In this document: positions 23,797 to 35,500 of the stretch, one piece after another
How positions within the stretch are numbered: position 1 is the first letter of the stretch
Layout of the letters: every line of letters begins with the position of its first letter
NCBI RefSeq assembly: GCF_933775445.1
Contig: NC_065875.1
Location: forward strand, 26,039,555-26,103,554
Length of the DNA: 64,000 bases
Source: Argentina anserina
Taxonomy: Eukaryota; Streptophyta; Magnoliopsida; Rosales; Rosaceae
Direction: 5' to 3'
Notes under the pieces: generated by a model
What the model saw: the letters and a program-made list of their open reading frames with translations, nothing else
Told to the model about the DNA's origin: nothing
Databases searched by the model: none
Translations under genes and position numbers: made by a program

Positions 23797-24366
23797 CAGA
23801 TCGATAGGAACCTCCTAGTGGTTGGCTCTATACACACCGGCCGTATGTACAGAAGATGCCAAGGCACAAAGAGCAAAGCCTTTGAAATAGTTATTGATAT
23901 TGAACACAATCAACTTCTTTTTGTCTCTTCGTGTTCATTCAAGGTTGTCTTGATTCCTTCTGTTATTGTATGTGCTCTTTCATGCCTGTGCAGAAAGTCC
24001 TGAGGAAAATATTTGTTTTTCTAATTTAAGTATTCTTGCTGTTGATACGAGGTTGTGGAGGTTGTGAAGGTTGTATGGTGTAGTGGGAAGATTCAGGGAA
24101 ACGATGTATTTTCTGTAGTGATATCTGTTTATAGAAAGAGATCAAATCTATCTTGATCACGCATCTTAAATCCAGTAGTACTCGTAAAGGAAAATCTGAT
24201 TTATTTAAAAAAACTCAATCCTTATTTATGCTAGGAGAGATATAGAGTGGATCTTTTTCGACACTGATTAGTCCAACCCCGACTGATTTTTCGGTACTCC
24301 ACTCTATAAACCGCTGGAAACATCCTTAGTAAGTTGGTATTAGAATTTCGGAACCTCTGTGATTTC
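23797..24366. other. RING gene 3' UTR and promoter of the first tail-anchored family member
   Basis: A TATA box (tataaa, 24305-24310) precedes the next ATG by about 60 bases. The 25 bases before that ATG (aacctctgtgatttcatgg) nearly match the leader of the 26496 gene, so the promoter-proximal part was duplicated with the coding region. Confidence 0.5.
24305..24310 (+). promoter_or_regulatory. TATA box, family copy 1
   Basis: tataaa, 57 bases before the ATG, in the same context (actctataaa) as the TATA box of the paralogous gene. Confidence 0.5.
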
Positions 24367-25263
24367 ATGGCTGTAACAAACGACCAGCCTCACAATCGTG
24401 CAGCAGATCAAAAAGAGGAGAAGAACAGGGCCATAGAGGCAGATGCTGGGGAGGAAAACAAGATGGCCGAGAAGGAACCCAGGAAAGCTCGACTTGAGCA
24501 TAATCGGCGACTTCTTACTCGGGCCAAGTTTGTGGCAACTGAAGTTGAAGCAATTGTTCTTGGTACATCTGCTACCACTGAGACTATGAGCACGACGAGT
24601 CCAGAAGCCGAAAGCATCACTAGCGTGCACTCTGAAGGAGATAAAACCGGCGATGTCCCGGAGACCAATCCATGTACGTATTTGATGAACATCGAGGGTC
24701 CAGAGGCAAAGAACAGTAATGATGACGAGGAGCATAAAGTTGAAGCAGGAGGAGCAAACCCTCCCAAGGCAGAGAATAAGAAGGCGTCAGAGGCAGAAGG
24801 AACCAAGAAGATCAGAGATAAGAAGGCCTAAGCGAGAAGAAAGGAAGGTTATAATAAATTTACTCTTCTTCTTAAGGAACCAGAAACTGATGAAGAAAGT
24901 GGATCTGATGACGAAAGTGATGAGTCTGAGAAGAAGCAAGACGTAGAGGCGGAGAGAGCTGAAGAAGCTGCAAGTACAACTGAAGAAAAATGTGATGAAA
25001 GCAGGTTTGGTGCTGAACGTTGGTGGGTGGAGGAGCAACACTTGGAGGCCAAAAGAGTTGAAGAAACCCCGGTAGTTGGGAAGAAAAGAGAGAAGAGGAA
25101 AAGGAAGAAGAAAAGCAAGGCAGAAGAACCCTTCGTAAGCTATCCATCATTCGGAGTTGTTTCGTTGGCGTTGGTTTCCAGCATTCTGATTTATATAGCT
25201 TTTTCTGATGATCTGATTTATATAGCTTTAAGCAAGCTCCTTATTAAGAATTGGAAGCTCTAA
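24367..25263 (+). pseudogene. Lys/Glu-rich tail-anchored-like protein gene, copy 1, interrupted by one in-frame stop
   Basis: Unknown family, clearly paralogous to the intact gene at 26496-28718. The frame opens at ATG 24367 (MAVTNDQPHN, then AADQKEEKN), shares RLEHNRRLLTRAKFVAT and ITSVHSEGDKTGDVPETNP with the paralogue, and hits TAA at 24829-24831. The frame then continues without interruption to a stop at 25261-25263, through RRKEGYNKFTLLLKEPE and a Lys-rich stretch, ending in a hydrophobic segment (FGVVSLALVSSILIYIAF). At the stop the paralogue has GAA, so one G-to-T change explains it. With that stop the product would be a 154-residue soluble acidic protein without the membrane tail. It lacks the N-terminal and repeat regions of copy 2. 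It could be a young pseudogene, a truncated but expressed gene, or a sequencing error. Confidence 0.7.
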
Positions 25264-25799
25264 TTCTTTTGTCTAGTAGCGATGTATTTAGGGCAACGGT
25301 ATTGATATATTGTTTTTATTAAAAAAACTATGAGATTTTGGGTCAACAATGACTAAAATGTTAAATGCTGTTATGTTATTGAACCATTGAGCATGAATCG
25401 AAACATGAGATAGTGTAGTTTTTCGGTTTTTGAAGGGGATCGGAGATAGTGTGGTTTGCTGGTTAATGAGGGTTTAGCAAGTGTACTTTGCTAAGGTTTC
25501 GGGAAGATCAGATCTAAAGCTGGTAACTACATATATGGTTAGTGTTTAGTACGTAGCTGTAGTTTCTAGCTAGCTAGGGTTTCTGGGGAAACTCTGATCC
25601 AAAGTTGTGAAACATGTCGATAGAATTTTCCGATGACAACATTATCGACATGCTGACTGACTGACATGGCTACCGGCCAAAGCTCTGCGTCAACTTAATA
25701 TATTGACAAATGAAATGCGACACTGCAAACGTAATAGAAACAGTGTCATATATCCAGCAAACAGAAATTAAGTTGGAGTTGCATAGAATTGAAGGAACC
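25264..25799. other. Spacer between family members
   Basis: AT-rich, no open frame worth calling. The end, around 25760-25799, may already belong to the degenerate third copy that follows. Confidence 0.35.
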
Positions 25800-25893
25800 A
25801 GTGAGCTTGAGAAATGCTCAACAGTTCAGTAAGAAACAACTATTATCCCAATATAGGCAAATTCTTGCTCGGGCAAAGATGGTGTTAATTAAC
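25800..25893 (+). pseudogene. Relic of a third member of the Lys/Glu-rich family
   Basis: In one frame this stretch reads SLRNAQQFSKKQLLSQYRQ followed by ILARAKMV. That matches LRNAQLE and QRLLARAKFV of the intact 26496 gene, and the DNA cttgctcgggcaaag is nearly identical to the corresponding positions in both other copies. A stop follows at about 25891. No start codon or remaining domains can be found, so it is a short fossil. Confidence 0.5.
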
Positions 25894-26495
25894 TAGTGGT
25901 GCTAAGTCGGTTATGTCTTCACTCTTCACAAGCCCTGAATTATCTCTGGGCAAACCAGATCAAACAAGAGTTCTCGCACTATTAAGAGCAGTGTTAGTTC
26001 TTGCAATATCTTGGGTTTATGTTGGGGTTTCCAATTACTTAATTACAAGTATTTCTACAATTACAGCTCAGTATACGCTTGATAAGACATAGTAGGCATG
26101 CACTATATATATATATCACTACTTGTCATCCCATATATGTGTTTTCTATACGAACAATTGAAATTGAAGAAGAGAAAAGTCATGAAGGATTTGTAATACT
26201 GATTAAGGATTGGAAGCCATAAGGAAAACCTCATCTATCAAGGAAACAAAATCGTTTTCTCTGAAGGACAATGAAAGAGAAAATCCTAAATAATAAAGGA
26301 CAATGATTTCCAATCCTCACTGGTTAAGGATTGAGTCAGTCTCCTCCTTCTCAAAAATGGATTGAGTCCGTCTCAACTCTATAAAACCACCAGAGGTCAT
26401 TCAATCCTTAATTAGTAATCACACCTCAATATCAATCCAGAATTAATCAGACTTCAGTGTGGTCTATTTTCTCAGCAAAAAACCTCTGTAATTTC
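25894..26495 (+). promoter_or_regulatory. Upstream region of family copy 2 with TATA box
   Basis: A TATA box (tataaaa) at 26380-26386 lies about 110 bases before the ATG, in the context aactctataaaacc, shared with copy 1. An AT-dinucleotide run is at about 26105-26115. Nothing else was recognised. Confidence 0.45.
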
Positions 26496-28718
26496 ATGGC
26501 TCCACCAACAGAGCCCGATGACATTTTAGCAGCAGAGCAAAAGAAGGAGGAGAAGAACAAGGACAGAGAGGAGAGGAAGAAGGCGGAGGCCGAGAAGAAA
26601 AAAAAGGAGGCCGAGGAGGAAGCTATGAAATTGAGAAACGCTCAACTCGAGCTAGCCAATTCAATAAGATTTAAAAAAGGTCGTCCTGGTAATAATAGAC
26701 AACCTGCAGTTTCTAGGGCAAAGCAGGTGTCGACGTCTAAAAAGTCCGACAAAGCCCAATCAGTCGCTATTCTTGGGATGCGACTGGACTGCGCAATCTT
26801 AAAGATGGGCAGGATTGAAAAGATTGCACCAGTGATCAATAATGTGGATCAATCTGCTGCCGCAGCGTCTATCTCCTCTAGTACCGGTTCGGAAATTCTC
26901 ATTGGACAGGTCCCTATCAGGTTACCATTCTCCTCCAAGGAAATTAGAACCAGCGATCAAGAGATGAACAAGAATGTGGAGTTGGCTCTTGAGAAGGATA
27001 ACAACGTCAACAATAATAATGCAGAGGCAGAAACTGTTCCTGGTACTAATGTTGTGTCTGCCACTCTTCCTGTTGAGGAAATAGATGATCTCAATGCAGT
27101 TCCGGAGACAAATCAATATGCGAATGCAATTGATGTGAAGGAGATCCCACAAGTTTCCGGGGCAGAGGCTACTTTGAACCACGAAAAGAGTAATGATGAC
27201 GACAGTTTTGAAGCAACAGGAAATGAGGCTGTTATGGAAGAAGAACAGAATGAGTCAAATGGTGAAGCAATTTTCCTTGGTGCTCCTACTACTAGTGTTC
27301 CTGTTCAGGAAGAAAAGTATAATATGAACGCTGTCCCGGAGAGTCCCGAGACCAATCAGTTTGCAAATGCAACAGATACAGAGGAGATCCCACTCGTTCC
27401 CAAAACTACTATGAATATTGCAAGGAGACGATGGAGTGATGAAACTGATGATGACGATTTTGAAGCAAGAGGAAATGAGGTTATGACGGAAGAAGAGCAG
27501 AATGATCAGCCAAGTGGTGAGGGGATTGTTCTTGGTAGTACTACAACTACTATGACTACAAGTGCTCCTGTTCAGGAAGGAAATAATATCAACGATGCCC
27601 CCGAAACCAGTCAATTTGAAGATATATATAACATGAGGGATAGCCTAGTAGTTCCAAAGGCTAACATGGATCAGGCAAAGAATGGTAACGATGATAAATT
27701 TGTAGTGAAGAGAAAAAAGGTTAGGAAGGAAAAGCCTAATGCTCACAACAATATTGCAGCAGATCAAAAGGAGGAGAAGAACAAGGCCATAAAGGCAGAT
27801 GCCGGGGAGGAAAAGAAGAATACCAAGGAGGAATCCAGGAATGCTCGACTTGAGCATAACCAGCGACTTCTTGCTCGGGCCAAGTTTGTGGCGACTAATG
27901 CTGAAGCAATTATTCTTGGTACTAGTCCAGAAATCGAAAGCATCACAAGCCAAAACTCTGAAGGAGATAGTACCGAAGATGTCCCGGAGACTAATCGATC
28001 TACGGATTTAATGAACATGAAAGGTCCAGAGGCAAAGAGCAGTACTGGTGACGAGAAGCATAAAGCTAAAGCAGGAGGAGAAGAGGTTCCCAAGGCAGAG
28101 GATAAAAAGGCGTTAAATACAGAAGGAACCAAGAAGACAAATATGGGCAAGAACGCAGAAACGAGAAGAAAGGAATGTTATAATAAGTTTTCTCTTCTAC
28201 TTGAGGAATCAGAGACTGAGGTGACAAAGATAGAGGCTAAGAGAGTAGAGAAAGCTGCAAATATAACCGGAGAAAAACCTCATGAAATTGGGTCTGATGC
28301 CAAAAGTGTGCCTGAGAAGGAGCAAGACGCAGAGGCCGCCAATGGAGTTGAAGAAGATGCAATTGCCAAGAAGAGAAGACACAAGAAGAAAAGAAAGGCA
28401 GAAGTAACTGCAAATATAACTGAAGAAAAACCTCAAAGTAGCTGTGAGGAAAAAGTTGAGGAAACAACCGGTGCACCTGAAATTGAAAAAGAATATCATT
28501 TACGTGTATCTGAGGAGGAGCGAGATCAAGAGGCAAAAAGAGTCGAAGAAGCTGCAGCTGCCGCCGAGATAAAAAGAGCGAAGAGAGAAAGGAAGAAGAA
28601 GAAGAAGAAGAAGAAGAAGAAGGCAGGGAAACCTGGTAAAAGTTGCTTATCAGTTGGACTTCTTCCTTACGTAGCATTGGCAGGTCTTCTGGTGTATAAT
28701 TTTCTACAGGTGATTTGA
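26496..28718 (+). CDS. Unknown Lys/Glu-rich repeat protein with C-terminal membrane anchor, 740 aa, single exon
   Basis: I do not recognise this family. The ATG at 26496 (MAPPTEPDDILAAEQKKEE) was chosen because only a GTG lies upstream in frame. Visible parts: a charged, probably helical N-terminus (residues 1-60, EEKNKDREERKKAEAEKKKK); three imperfect repeats of about 60-85 residues from residues 185, 264 and 350, each with a PVEE/PVQE motif, a PETNQ/PETSQ motif, a VP or VSG element and an acidic run (SNDDDSF, TDDDDF, NGNDDKF); a block shared with copy 1 (LEHNQRLLARAKFVATNAE); a long EK-rich region; a poly-Lys run (about 10 Lys, coded by a GAA/GAAG-type simple repeat near 28597-28621); and a single hydrophobic stretch (LLPYVALAGLLVYNFL) 3-20 residues from the end. 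That layout suggests a tail-anchored protein facing the cytosol. Function is unknown; it is not a titin or caldesmon relative by anything visible. Confidence 0.75.
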   Translation: MAPPTEPDDILAAEQKKEEKNKDREERKKAEAEKKKKEAEEEAMKLRNAQLELANSIRFKKGRPGNNRQPAVSRAKQVSTSKKSDKAQSVAILGMRLDCAILKMGRIEKIAPVINNVDQSAAAASISSSTGSEILIGQVPIRLPFSSKEIRTSDQEMNKNVELALEKDNNVNNNNAEAETVPGTNVVSATLPVEEIDDLNAVPETNQYANAIDVKEIPQVSGAEATLNHEKSNDDDSFEATGNEAVMEEEQNESNGEAIFLGAPTTSVPVQEEKYNMNAVPESPETNQFANATDTEEIPLVPKTTMNIARRRWSDETDDDDFEARGNEVMTEEEQNDQPSGEGIVLGSTTTTMTTSAPVQEGNNINDAPETSQFEDIYNMRDSLVVPKANMDQAKNGNDDKFVVKRKKVRKEKPNAHNNIAADQKEEKNKAIKADAGEEKKNTKEESRNARLEHNQRLLARAKFVATNAEAIILGTSPEIESITSQNSEGDSTEDVPETNRSTDLMNMKGPEAKSSTGDEKHKAKAGGEEVPKAEDKKALNTEGTKKTNMGKNAETRRKECYNKFSLLLEESETEVTKIEAKRVEKAANITGEKPHEIGSDAKSVPEKEQDAEAANGVEEDAIAKKRRHKKKRKAEVTANITEEKPQSSCEEKVEETTGAPEIEKEYHLRVSEEERDQEAKRVEEAAAAAEIKRAKRERKKKKKKKKKKAGKPGKSCLSVGLLPYVALAGLLVYNFLQVI

Positions 28719-28895
28719 ATTCACAGTAGCGACTTGTCAGCATCTTCTTCCTTGTAGCCTTGTAGCTTGTAATGGATTTACAGAAAAGGTCGAGTTAGAA
28801 GAGCAGTTTAAAGTTTAAACAGTGGCAATTGTTCAAGTATAACTTGCAGAACCAATCATTCAGCTTCTTTGGACTCTATTATAAAAACTTCGGGA
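28719..28895. other. 3' flank of family copy 2
   Basis: Probable 3' UTR, ending where the duplicated INTS11-pseudogene intron sequence begins. Confidence 0.35.
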
Positions 28896-29192
28896 TTTGT
28901 CTTTCAATTTCAACTTTGTCCTGCGTATCTAGCTCACTGAATGTGTTTATTTTATTGATCCATTATATTCTACAGGTTCATACTTATCTATACTGTGAAT
29001 TAGAAGGCCTTAATCTCATAAAAAAAAACCAGAGACAAATACAATAATGCTGGGTTCTCTAAATTCTCATCTTGAATTGTGAATGTTTTCTTAGTCTTGA
29101 TGATGTAATCTTCCAATCGCCTTGGTTGTGAAGTTTCACTGATAGTAATCTAATACTATGTAGGAGCTTTGTATCTTATTGGAAGACTATTG
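28896..29192 (+). repeat. Duplicated piece of the INTS11 pseudogene introns
   Basis: Two blocks repeat sequence from inside the INTS11 relic in the same order and orientation. Block 28896-28985 matches 17495-17580, including the exon-boundary motif ttctacaggttcatactt. Block 29017-29192 matches 17968-18140 (for example ccagagacaaatacaataat and gatagtaatctaatacta). About 390 bases present in the first locus are missing between the blocks. The similarity is high but not identical, so it is an older segmental copy. Confidence 0.8.
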
Positions 29193-29545
29193 GCTTTTGT
29201 TCTATGCATATACACTAGAATGTGACAATAACTAGTACACTACACCAGTAGATAGGGGGTACAGGTAAAAGTAAAAAGTAAATTATCTTTAGTTCTCAAA
29301 AGAAACCAGAAGGTAAAAATCGTGCGTAAAAGTGACGCACGCCAGAGCTTAATTTGCCCGCCACAACCAAACCCTCCCCAAAACCCTAAACAGAGCTTGC
29401 TCTCTGTCTCTTTCACTCTCCCCCAATAAATTCAAAGCCCTCTTAAAGTTTTTGGCTTTCCAAGAAAGGGAGGGAAACCCAGTCAATTTCAATCGGTGAA
29501 TCCCACTCATTTCACCTCTTCAGTTTTACACAGATCGGAGGCGCC
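29193..29545 (+). promoter_or_regulatory. Promoter and 5' leader of NUP155
   Basis: Contains a telo-box AAACCCTAA at 29381-29389 and C/T-rich leader sequence up to the ATG. Telo-boxes are common in promoters of plant housekeeping and translation genes. No clear TATA box is seen. Confidence 0.45.
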
Positions 29546-32500
29546 ATGGACGACGTTGTTATGCGCGATGTCACCAATGCCGGCCTGGCCGTCAGTGACC
29601 AAATCGGCAGAGAAGTCGCGTCTCAGCTCGACCTCGAAGAAGCCCTGGAAGCTTCCCGATACTCCAGCCACCCTTATGCTACTCACCCCAGAGAGGTAGT
29701 TCACTTTTTTCTGATGTAAATTTGAACCTAGGGTTTTGTGAATTGGATTCGAAGATTAGGTCAATGTGTTAGTTTGGGCGCGAGTGTTTATATATGATTT
29801 GAGTGTGAGTAATTTGAATTGGAGTATCGATATGATTAGGTTATTGAATTATTAAAAGCTCTTGCCGTTTTGTTCTAGCTTTTTGGGGGAGTTAAGCTGT
29901 GAAATTGTCCAACTGGTTGAAGTTTTGATTGAATTTCTGATGGACTAAAGTGTAATGCGTTTCGGATTTTATGATTTTCGACAGTCTGATGCTTTTATAT
30001 GGTTGAGATGTTTACTTTTATACTGAGAGTTTAAGAGGAGGTTTAATTTCATTGCAGTGGCCGCCGGTGGCGGAAGTGGTGGATACTTGGGAGTTGCCTC
30101 CAGTACTTATAGAAAGATACAATGCAGCTGGTGGGGAAGGAACAACTTTGTGTGGGATCTTTCCTGAGATTCGGAGGGCATGGGCATCGATAGATAACTC
30201 CTTGTTCCTGTGGCGTTTCGACAAGTGGTGAGTAACCCCTTATTTTTTTTGAGAGGCAGTGTATCAAGGGCCACAAAGATTTATTGGAAGGATAGGTTCG
30301 GAGTGTGCCTTCACACATACGAGAACTTCCATGTCTTGATGTTCTTCTTACCATGAGTAACTGTTATCAAGGGAATACAAATTCTGGTTAATAATATTTT
30401 AGGGACTTCGTCTTGCAACATGTCAAGTTTGTTTAAGACGATATGCCTCGTTTTTACTATTGTCTTCTATTAAACATATGATATTAAGTTGTTGGAATTT
30501 GTATGTAGCCTGAACTTGGATGTATGATTTCAATAATACCCAACTCTGTACATATATCATTTCAATAATTATAACAGATAGACATTGTATGTTGGAGAAC
30601 ACAATAATAATAAAAAGTTGCTTAATTTGGATGGTATGGATCTGTATCATAGTATTTTACACAAACATGTGTCCCTATAGATATTCACTATGATTATATC
30701 TTTTAAACACTGGCTCATGGGTTTATCTCTAAACACTGTCCTTTACCTCTCTCCACCTTTCATCAGGGATGGACAATGTCCTGAATATAGTGGGGAGGAT
30801 CAAGCTATTTGTGCTGTTGGCCTTACTAAGTCTAAACCTGCCGTTTTTGTTGAAGCCATTCAATATCTTCTGATTCTGGCTACACCTGTTCAGGTAGAAT
30901 TTATCCCATTGGTTTTCTTTTTGTTTAGCTTTTTGTGAGTTTGGGATTATGCAAATTTAGATTAGTTTCAGGGTCCTTTTATTTGTTACAAGCATATAAT
31001 TTGTTTGTTTTTTACTTTTATCAGTTAAGTGTTGTTGGAGTATGCTGTTCTGGAGGGGCTGATGGCACAGATGCATATGCAGAGGTATCACTACAGCCAT
31101 TGCCAGATTATATTGTACCGTCTGATGGGATCACTATGACTTGTATCACATGTACGGAGAAGGGTCGTATTCTTTTGGCTGGGCGTGACGGCCACATCTA
31201 TGAGTTACACTATTCGACTGTATCAGGCTGGCAATCAAGATGTCGGAAAGTTTGTCTGACTGCTGGTTTAGGAAGTATAATTTCAAGGTTAGTTCCTTTG
31301 TTTGTGATCTTCGTACCTCACATTGTGTATGTGAGTATCAGATTTTTGCTGGCATTTTAAATTTGAATTTTTTTCAAAGGTAATATTAACTTGAGACATA
31401 TACCTTTTTCTCAGATGGGTAGTACCTAATGTTTTCAAGTTTGGAGCTGTTGATCCCATCATTGAAATGGTTTATGATAATGAGAGACACATATTGTACA
31501 CAAGAACTGAAGATATGAAACTCCAGGTTTTTATTCTGGGGCAAAATGCTGACGGACCATTGAAGAAAGTAGCAGAAGAAAAAAACTTGATCAATATGAG
31601 GGATGTTCATTATGGGAACAGACAAGCAACTGGATCTAGAGCTCCAAATCGAACGACAAAGTCATCTATAGTTTGCATATCACCATTGTCTACTCTTGAA
31701 TCTAAGTCTCTACACCTTGTTGCTGTTTTGTCAGATGGGAGAAGGATGTACCTTACCACTTCTCCATCTAGTGGGAGTTTGGGTGGCTTTAATTCAGACC
31801 GTGACAAACCTAGTTGTTTAAAAGTTGTGACTACTAGGCCTTCTCCTCCTCTAGGGCTTAGTGGTGGACTTGCCTTTGGATCAATGTCCCTTGCTGGTAG
31901 ACCGCAGAATGACGATCTCTCCCTAAAGGTTGAGGCAGCACAGTATTCTGCTGGAACTCTTGTCCTTTCTGATTCATCTCCACCAACAATGTCATCTCTT
32001 CTTATTGTAAACCGCGATTCAAGCACGCAATCAGCTGTGTCAAGTACTCTGGGGACAACTTCAAGGAGTTCCCGGGCGTTACGGGAATCCGTATCTTCTA
32101 TACCAGTTGAAGGCCGAATGCTTTTTGTTGCAGATATTTTACCCTTGCCTGATACTGCAACTTCCATACTGTCTTTGTATTCAGAATATGGTGGATATGA
32201 AAGTCTACAGGAGTCATGTGAGAAGGTATCTGGAAAGCTTTGGGCCAGAGGTGATCTTTCAATCCAACATATATTACCAAGGAGGCGATTTGTCGTTTTC
32301 AGTACTATGGGCATGATGGAAATAGTTTTCAACAGGCCTGTAGACATTCTGAGGAGGTTGTTTGAGTTGAACTCGCCCAGGTCAATCTTGGAAGAATTCT
32401 TCAATCGTTTTGGTCCTGGTGAAGCGGCTGCCATGTGTTTAATGCTAGCAGCTAGGGTGGTCCATTCTGAAAATCTTATAAGTAATGTTGTTGCTCAGAA

Positions 32501-35500
32501 GGCAGCTGAAGCTTTCGAGGACCCAAGATTTGTTGGAATGCCACAACTTGATGGAAACAATGCATTATCCAACACTAGAACAGCTGCAGGGGGATTTAGC
32601 ATGGGGCAGGTTGTTCAGGAGGCTGAGCCTGTGTTTTCAGGTGCACATGAAGGGCTTTGTTTATGCTCTGCAAGGTTGCTTTTTCCTGTCTGGGAACTTC
32701 CTGTTGTTATTGTAAAAGGCAGTTTAGGCTCTGCAGGCACTATGCAAGAAAATGGTATAGTGATTTGCAGGCTCTCTATTGACGCTATGCAAGTTCTTGA
32801 AAACAAGATCCGTTCACTAGAGAAGTTTCTAAGGTCTAGAAGGAATCAAAGGAGGGGCCTCTATGGCTGTGTTGTTGGTACAGGAGACTTGACTGGCTCT
32901 ATTCTTTATGGAGCCAGTTCAGAATTAGGTGCCAGTGACCACATGGTTAGAAACTTATTTGGTGCCTACTCTCGGACCTCTGAGTCTAATGCTGGTGCGT
33001 CATCTAATAAAAGGCAGAGATTACCATATAGTCCTGCTGAACTTGCGGCCCTGGAGGTAGTCTTGGCTTTTTATGTAATCCCAAAATTGTTTATGCCTGT
33101 TGTATAGTTCTTTTCATAATTACAGTTTTTGATATCTGCAGGTCAGGGCCATGGAATGCATTAGGCAGTTGCTACTTCGATCTAGTGAGGCCCTGTTTCT
33201 GCTCCAGCTTCTTTCACAGCACCATGTAACTCGCTTGGTTGAGAGCTTTGATGCCAATATACGACAATCATTACTTCAAATGACATTTCATCAGTTAGTT
33301 TGCTCTGAGGAAGGAGACCGTCTTGCTACGAGGCTCATATCTGCTCTAATGGAGGTAATCTAATTTTGGATTTAACACAGATGAAACTTTATGAAAATTG
33401 AAATATTATATCTTTACCTTATTCGTTTGTCAGCTTGGTTGGTTTTAATCACATAGAGCTATTTTGCATTGTGAAATGTTCTCACTTTTGATGTCATTCA
33501 ATGAGCCAGTATTATACTGGTCCTGATGGCAGGGGGGCAGTAGATGATGTTAGTGCAAGATTACGGGAAGGTTGTCCAAGCTACTATAAGGAGTCTGATT
33601 ACAAGTTTTTTCTAGCCGTGGAGTGTCTCGAGAGAGCTGCTGTACTTCCAGATCCTGTGGAGAAGGAGAATCTCGCAGGAAAAGCTTTTGATTTTTTAAG
33701 TAAAGTTCCAGAATCTGCTGATTTACGAACTGTTTGCAAACGGTTTGAAGATTTAAGGTAAGTTGCGTAGGGATAAAAGAAATCATTTCTGATAGTTGTC
33801 CCTGTTTAGTTGGGTGACTACGTCTAAATCATTCCCATAAATGAACTGCAGATTTTATGAAGCTGTGGTTCGCTTACCTTTACAGAAGGCACAGGCTCTT
33901 GACCCTACAGGTGCTGCTTTTAATGACCAAATTGATGCAGCTGAGCGAGAACATGCAGTTGCTCAGCGTGTACAGTGCTATGAAATTATCATCAGTGCAC
34001 TGCGTTCTCTAAAAGGTGACCATTCACAGAGGGAGTTTGGTTCTCCTAGGCGTGCTGCTGCTCAGCCTGTCCTTGTTCAGGTCTCTCGTAACAAGTATAT
34101 TTGCCAGATTGTGCAGCTTGGTATCCAATCTCCTGACAGACTATTTCGAGAGTACTTGTACCGTGCTATGATTAATTTGGGACTTGAAAATGAGTTGTTG
34201 GAGAACGGAGGTCCTGATCTGATACCTTTTTTACAAAGTGCAGCCCATGAAAATATTCAGGAGGTAACATACTAACATGTGATATTATGCATTGTGGGTC
34301 ATTTATTATGAATTTCATCTTTTTAGTGATGCTCTTTGTTTCAGAATTTTATCATAGATATTTTTTGCACCAGAAAATCTTTTATTTTATTTATTTTCAA
34401 AAACAATATTATCCCTGGAGTAATCTATTTCACATGTGTTTTCCCCTTATTTTGATCCCCTGGTTTCTCCCATATTGTAGGTTCAATCCTCTGTGGCGCC
34501 TCCATCCAATCAAGCCAAATATTCTGAGCTTTTGGCACGGTACTATATCTTGAAGAGGCAGCATCTGCTTGCAGCTCACGTATTGTTAAGACTGGCAGAG
34601 AGGCGATCCACTAATTCAGGGGATGTTCCGACTCTGGATGAAAGGTATTCTCCCCTTCAGTTTTTCTTTAGTTCTCGGCAGTTGCTGAAAAAATAAGTAT
34701 AGAAATGTATATGTACTTTCACACTGTACCCTGGTGATCCCTCAAATAGCTAAATAGCCAATAAGGTGTCTTGTTTGGGAGTGAACCTAGTATTATATAC
34801 ACTGTTCCTCCTAGTTTTATGAACACACCCATGATTTCACATTTGAATTTGCATTGATGTAATTAGTATAATGATACCATGTAGAACCAATTCTTATGTG
34901 TTGAAATCAGCATCTCACCGTGTTTAGTCTTGGGTTGTTTTCATGATTCTCTTAGCCTGTCGGTGATTATTTGTTTTCGTCAATCACAGGTACAATTACT
35001 TGAAAAATGCAGTCATACAAGCGAAAAATGCTAGTAGTGATGGCCTGGTAGGTTCTGCACATGGTGCTTATGACAATGGGCTTTTAGAATTGTTGGAGGG
35101 AAAGCTTGCCGTTCTCCGTTTTCAGATAAAGATCAAACAGGAACTTGAGGCTTTAGTCTCCAGGGCTGAAGATTTGCCTGGTGCATCTGAGGCCAATGGA
35201 ATTGATACCAATAGCACTTCAACAGCTGATTCCAATTTTGTAAATATTGCACGAGAAAAGACTAAAGAGCTATCGTTGGATTTGAAGAGCATAACTCAGC
35301 TATACAATGAGTATGCTGTTCCCTTTGAACTTTGGGAGGTACTTGCATTCTTTTTCTCACCTATAGACTGGTTTTTATCTGGCATTGTTTTTTTTTTTTC
35401 TTAAGAATACTGCATCTCATAACAATTATAACGGCAATTTGGTTTTTATTAAACTGCATTCTTTGTTCTTTTGTTGAATCAGATATGTCTAGAGATGCTT

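Noticed and set aside
24829..24831. Selenocysteine or programmed readthrough at the in-frame stop
   Set aside because: The codon is TAA, not TGA or TAG with a CAA-TTA-type context; no reason to expect recoding.
26457..26495. Upstream extension of the 740-residue ORF (MWSIFSAKNLCNF)
   Set aside because: Starts with GTG; the corresponding leader in copy 1 is non-coding.
31610..32434. 274-residue minus-strand frame in NUP155 exon 5
   Set aside because: Antisense shadow of a long coding exon; the plus frame is unambiguous NUP155.
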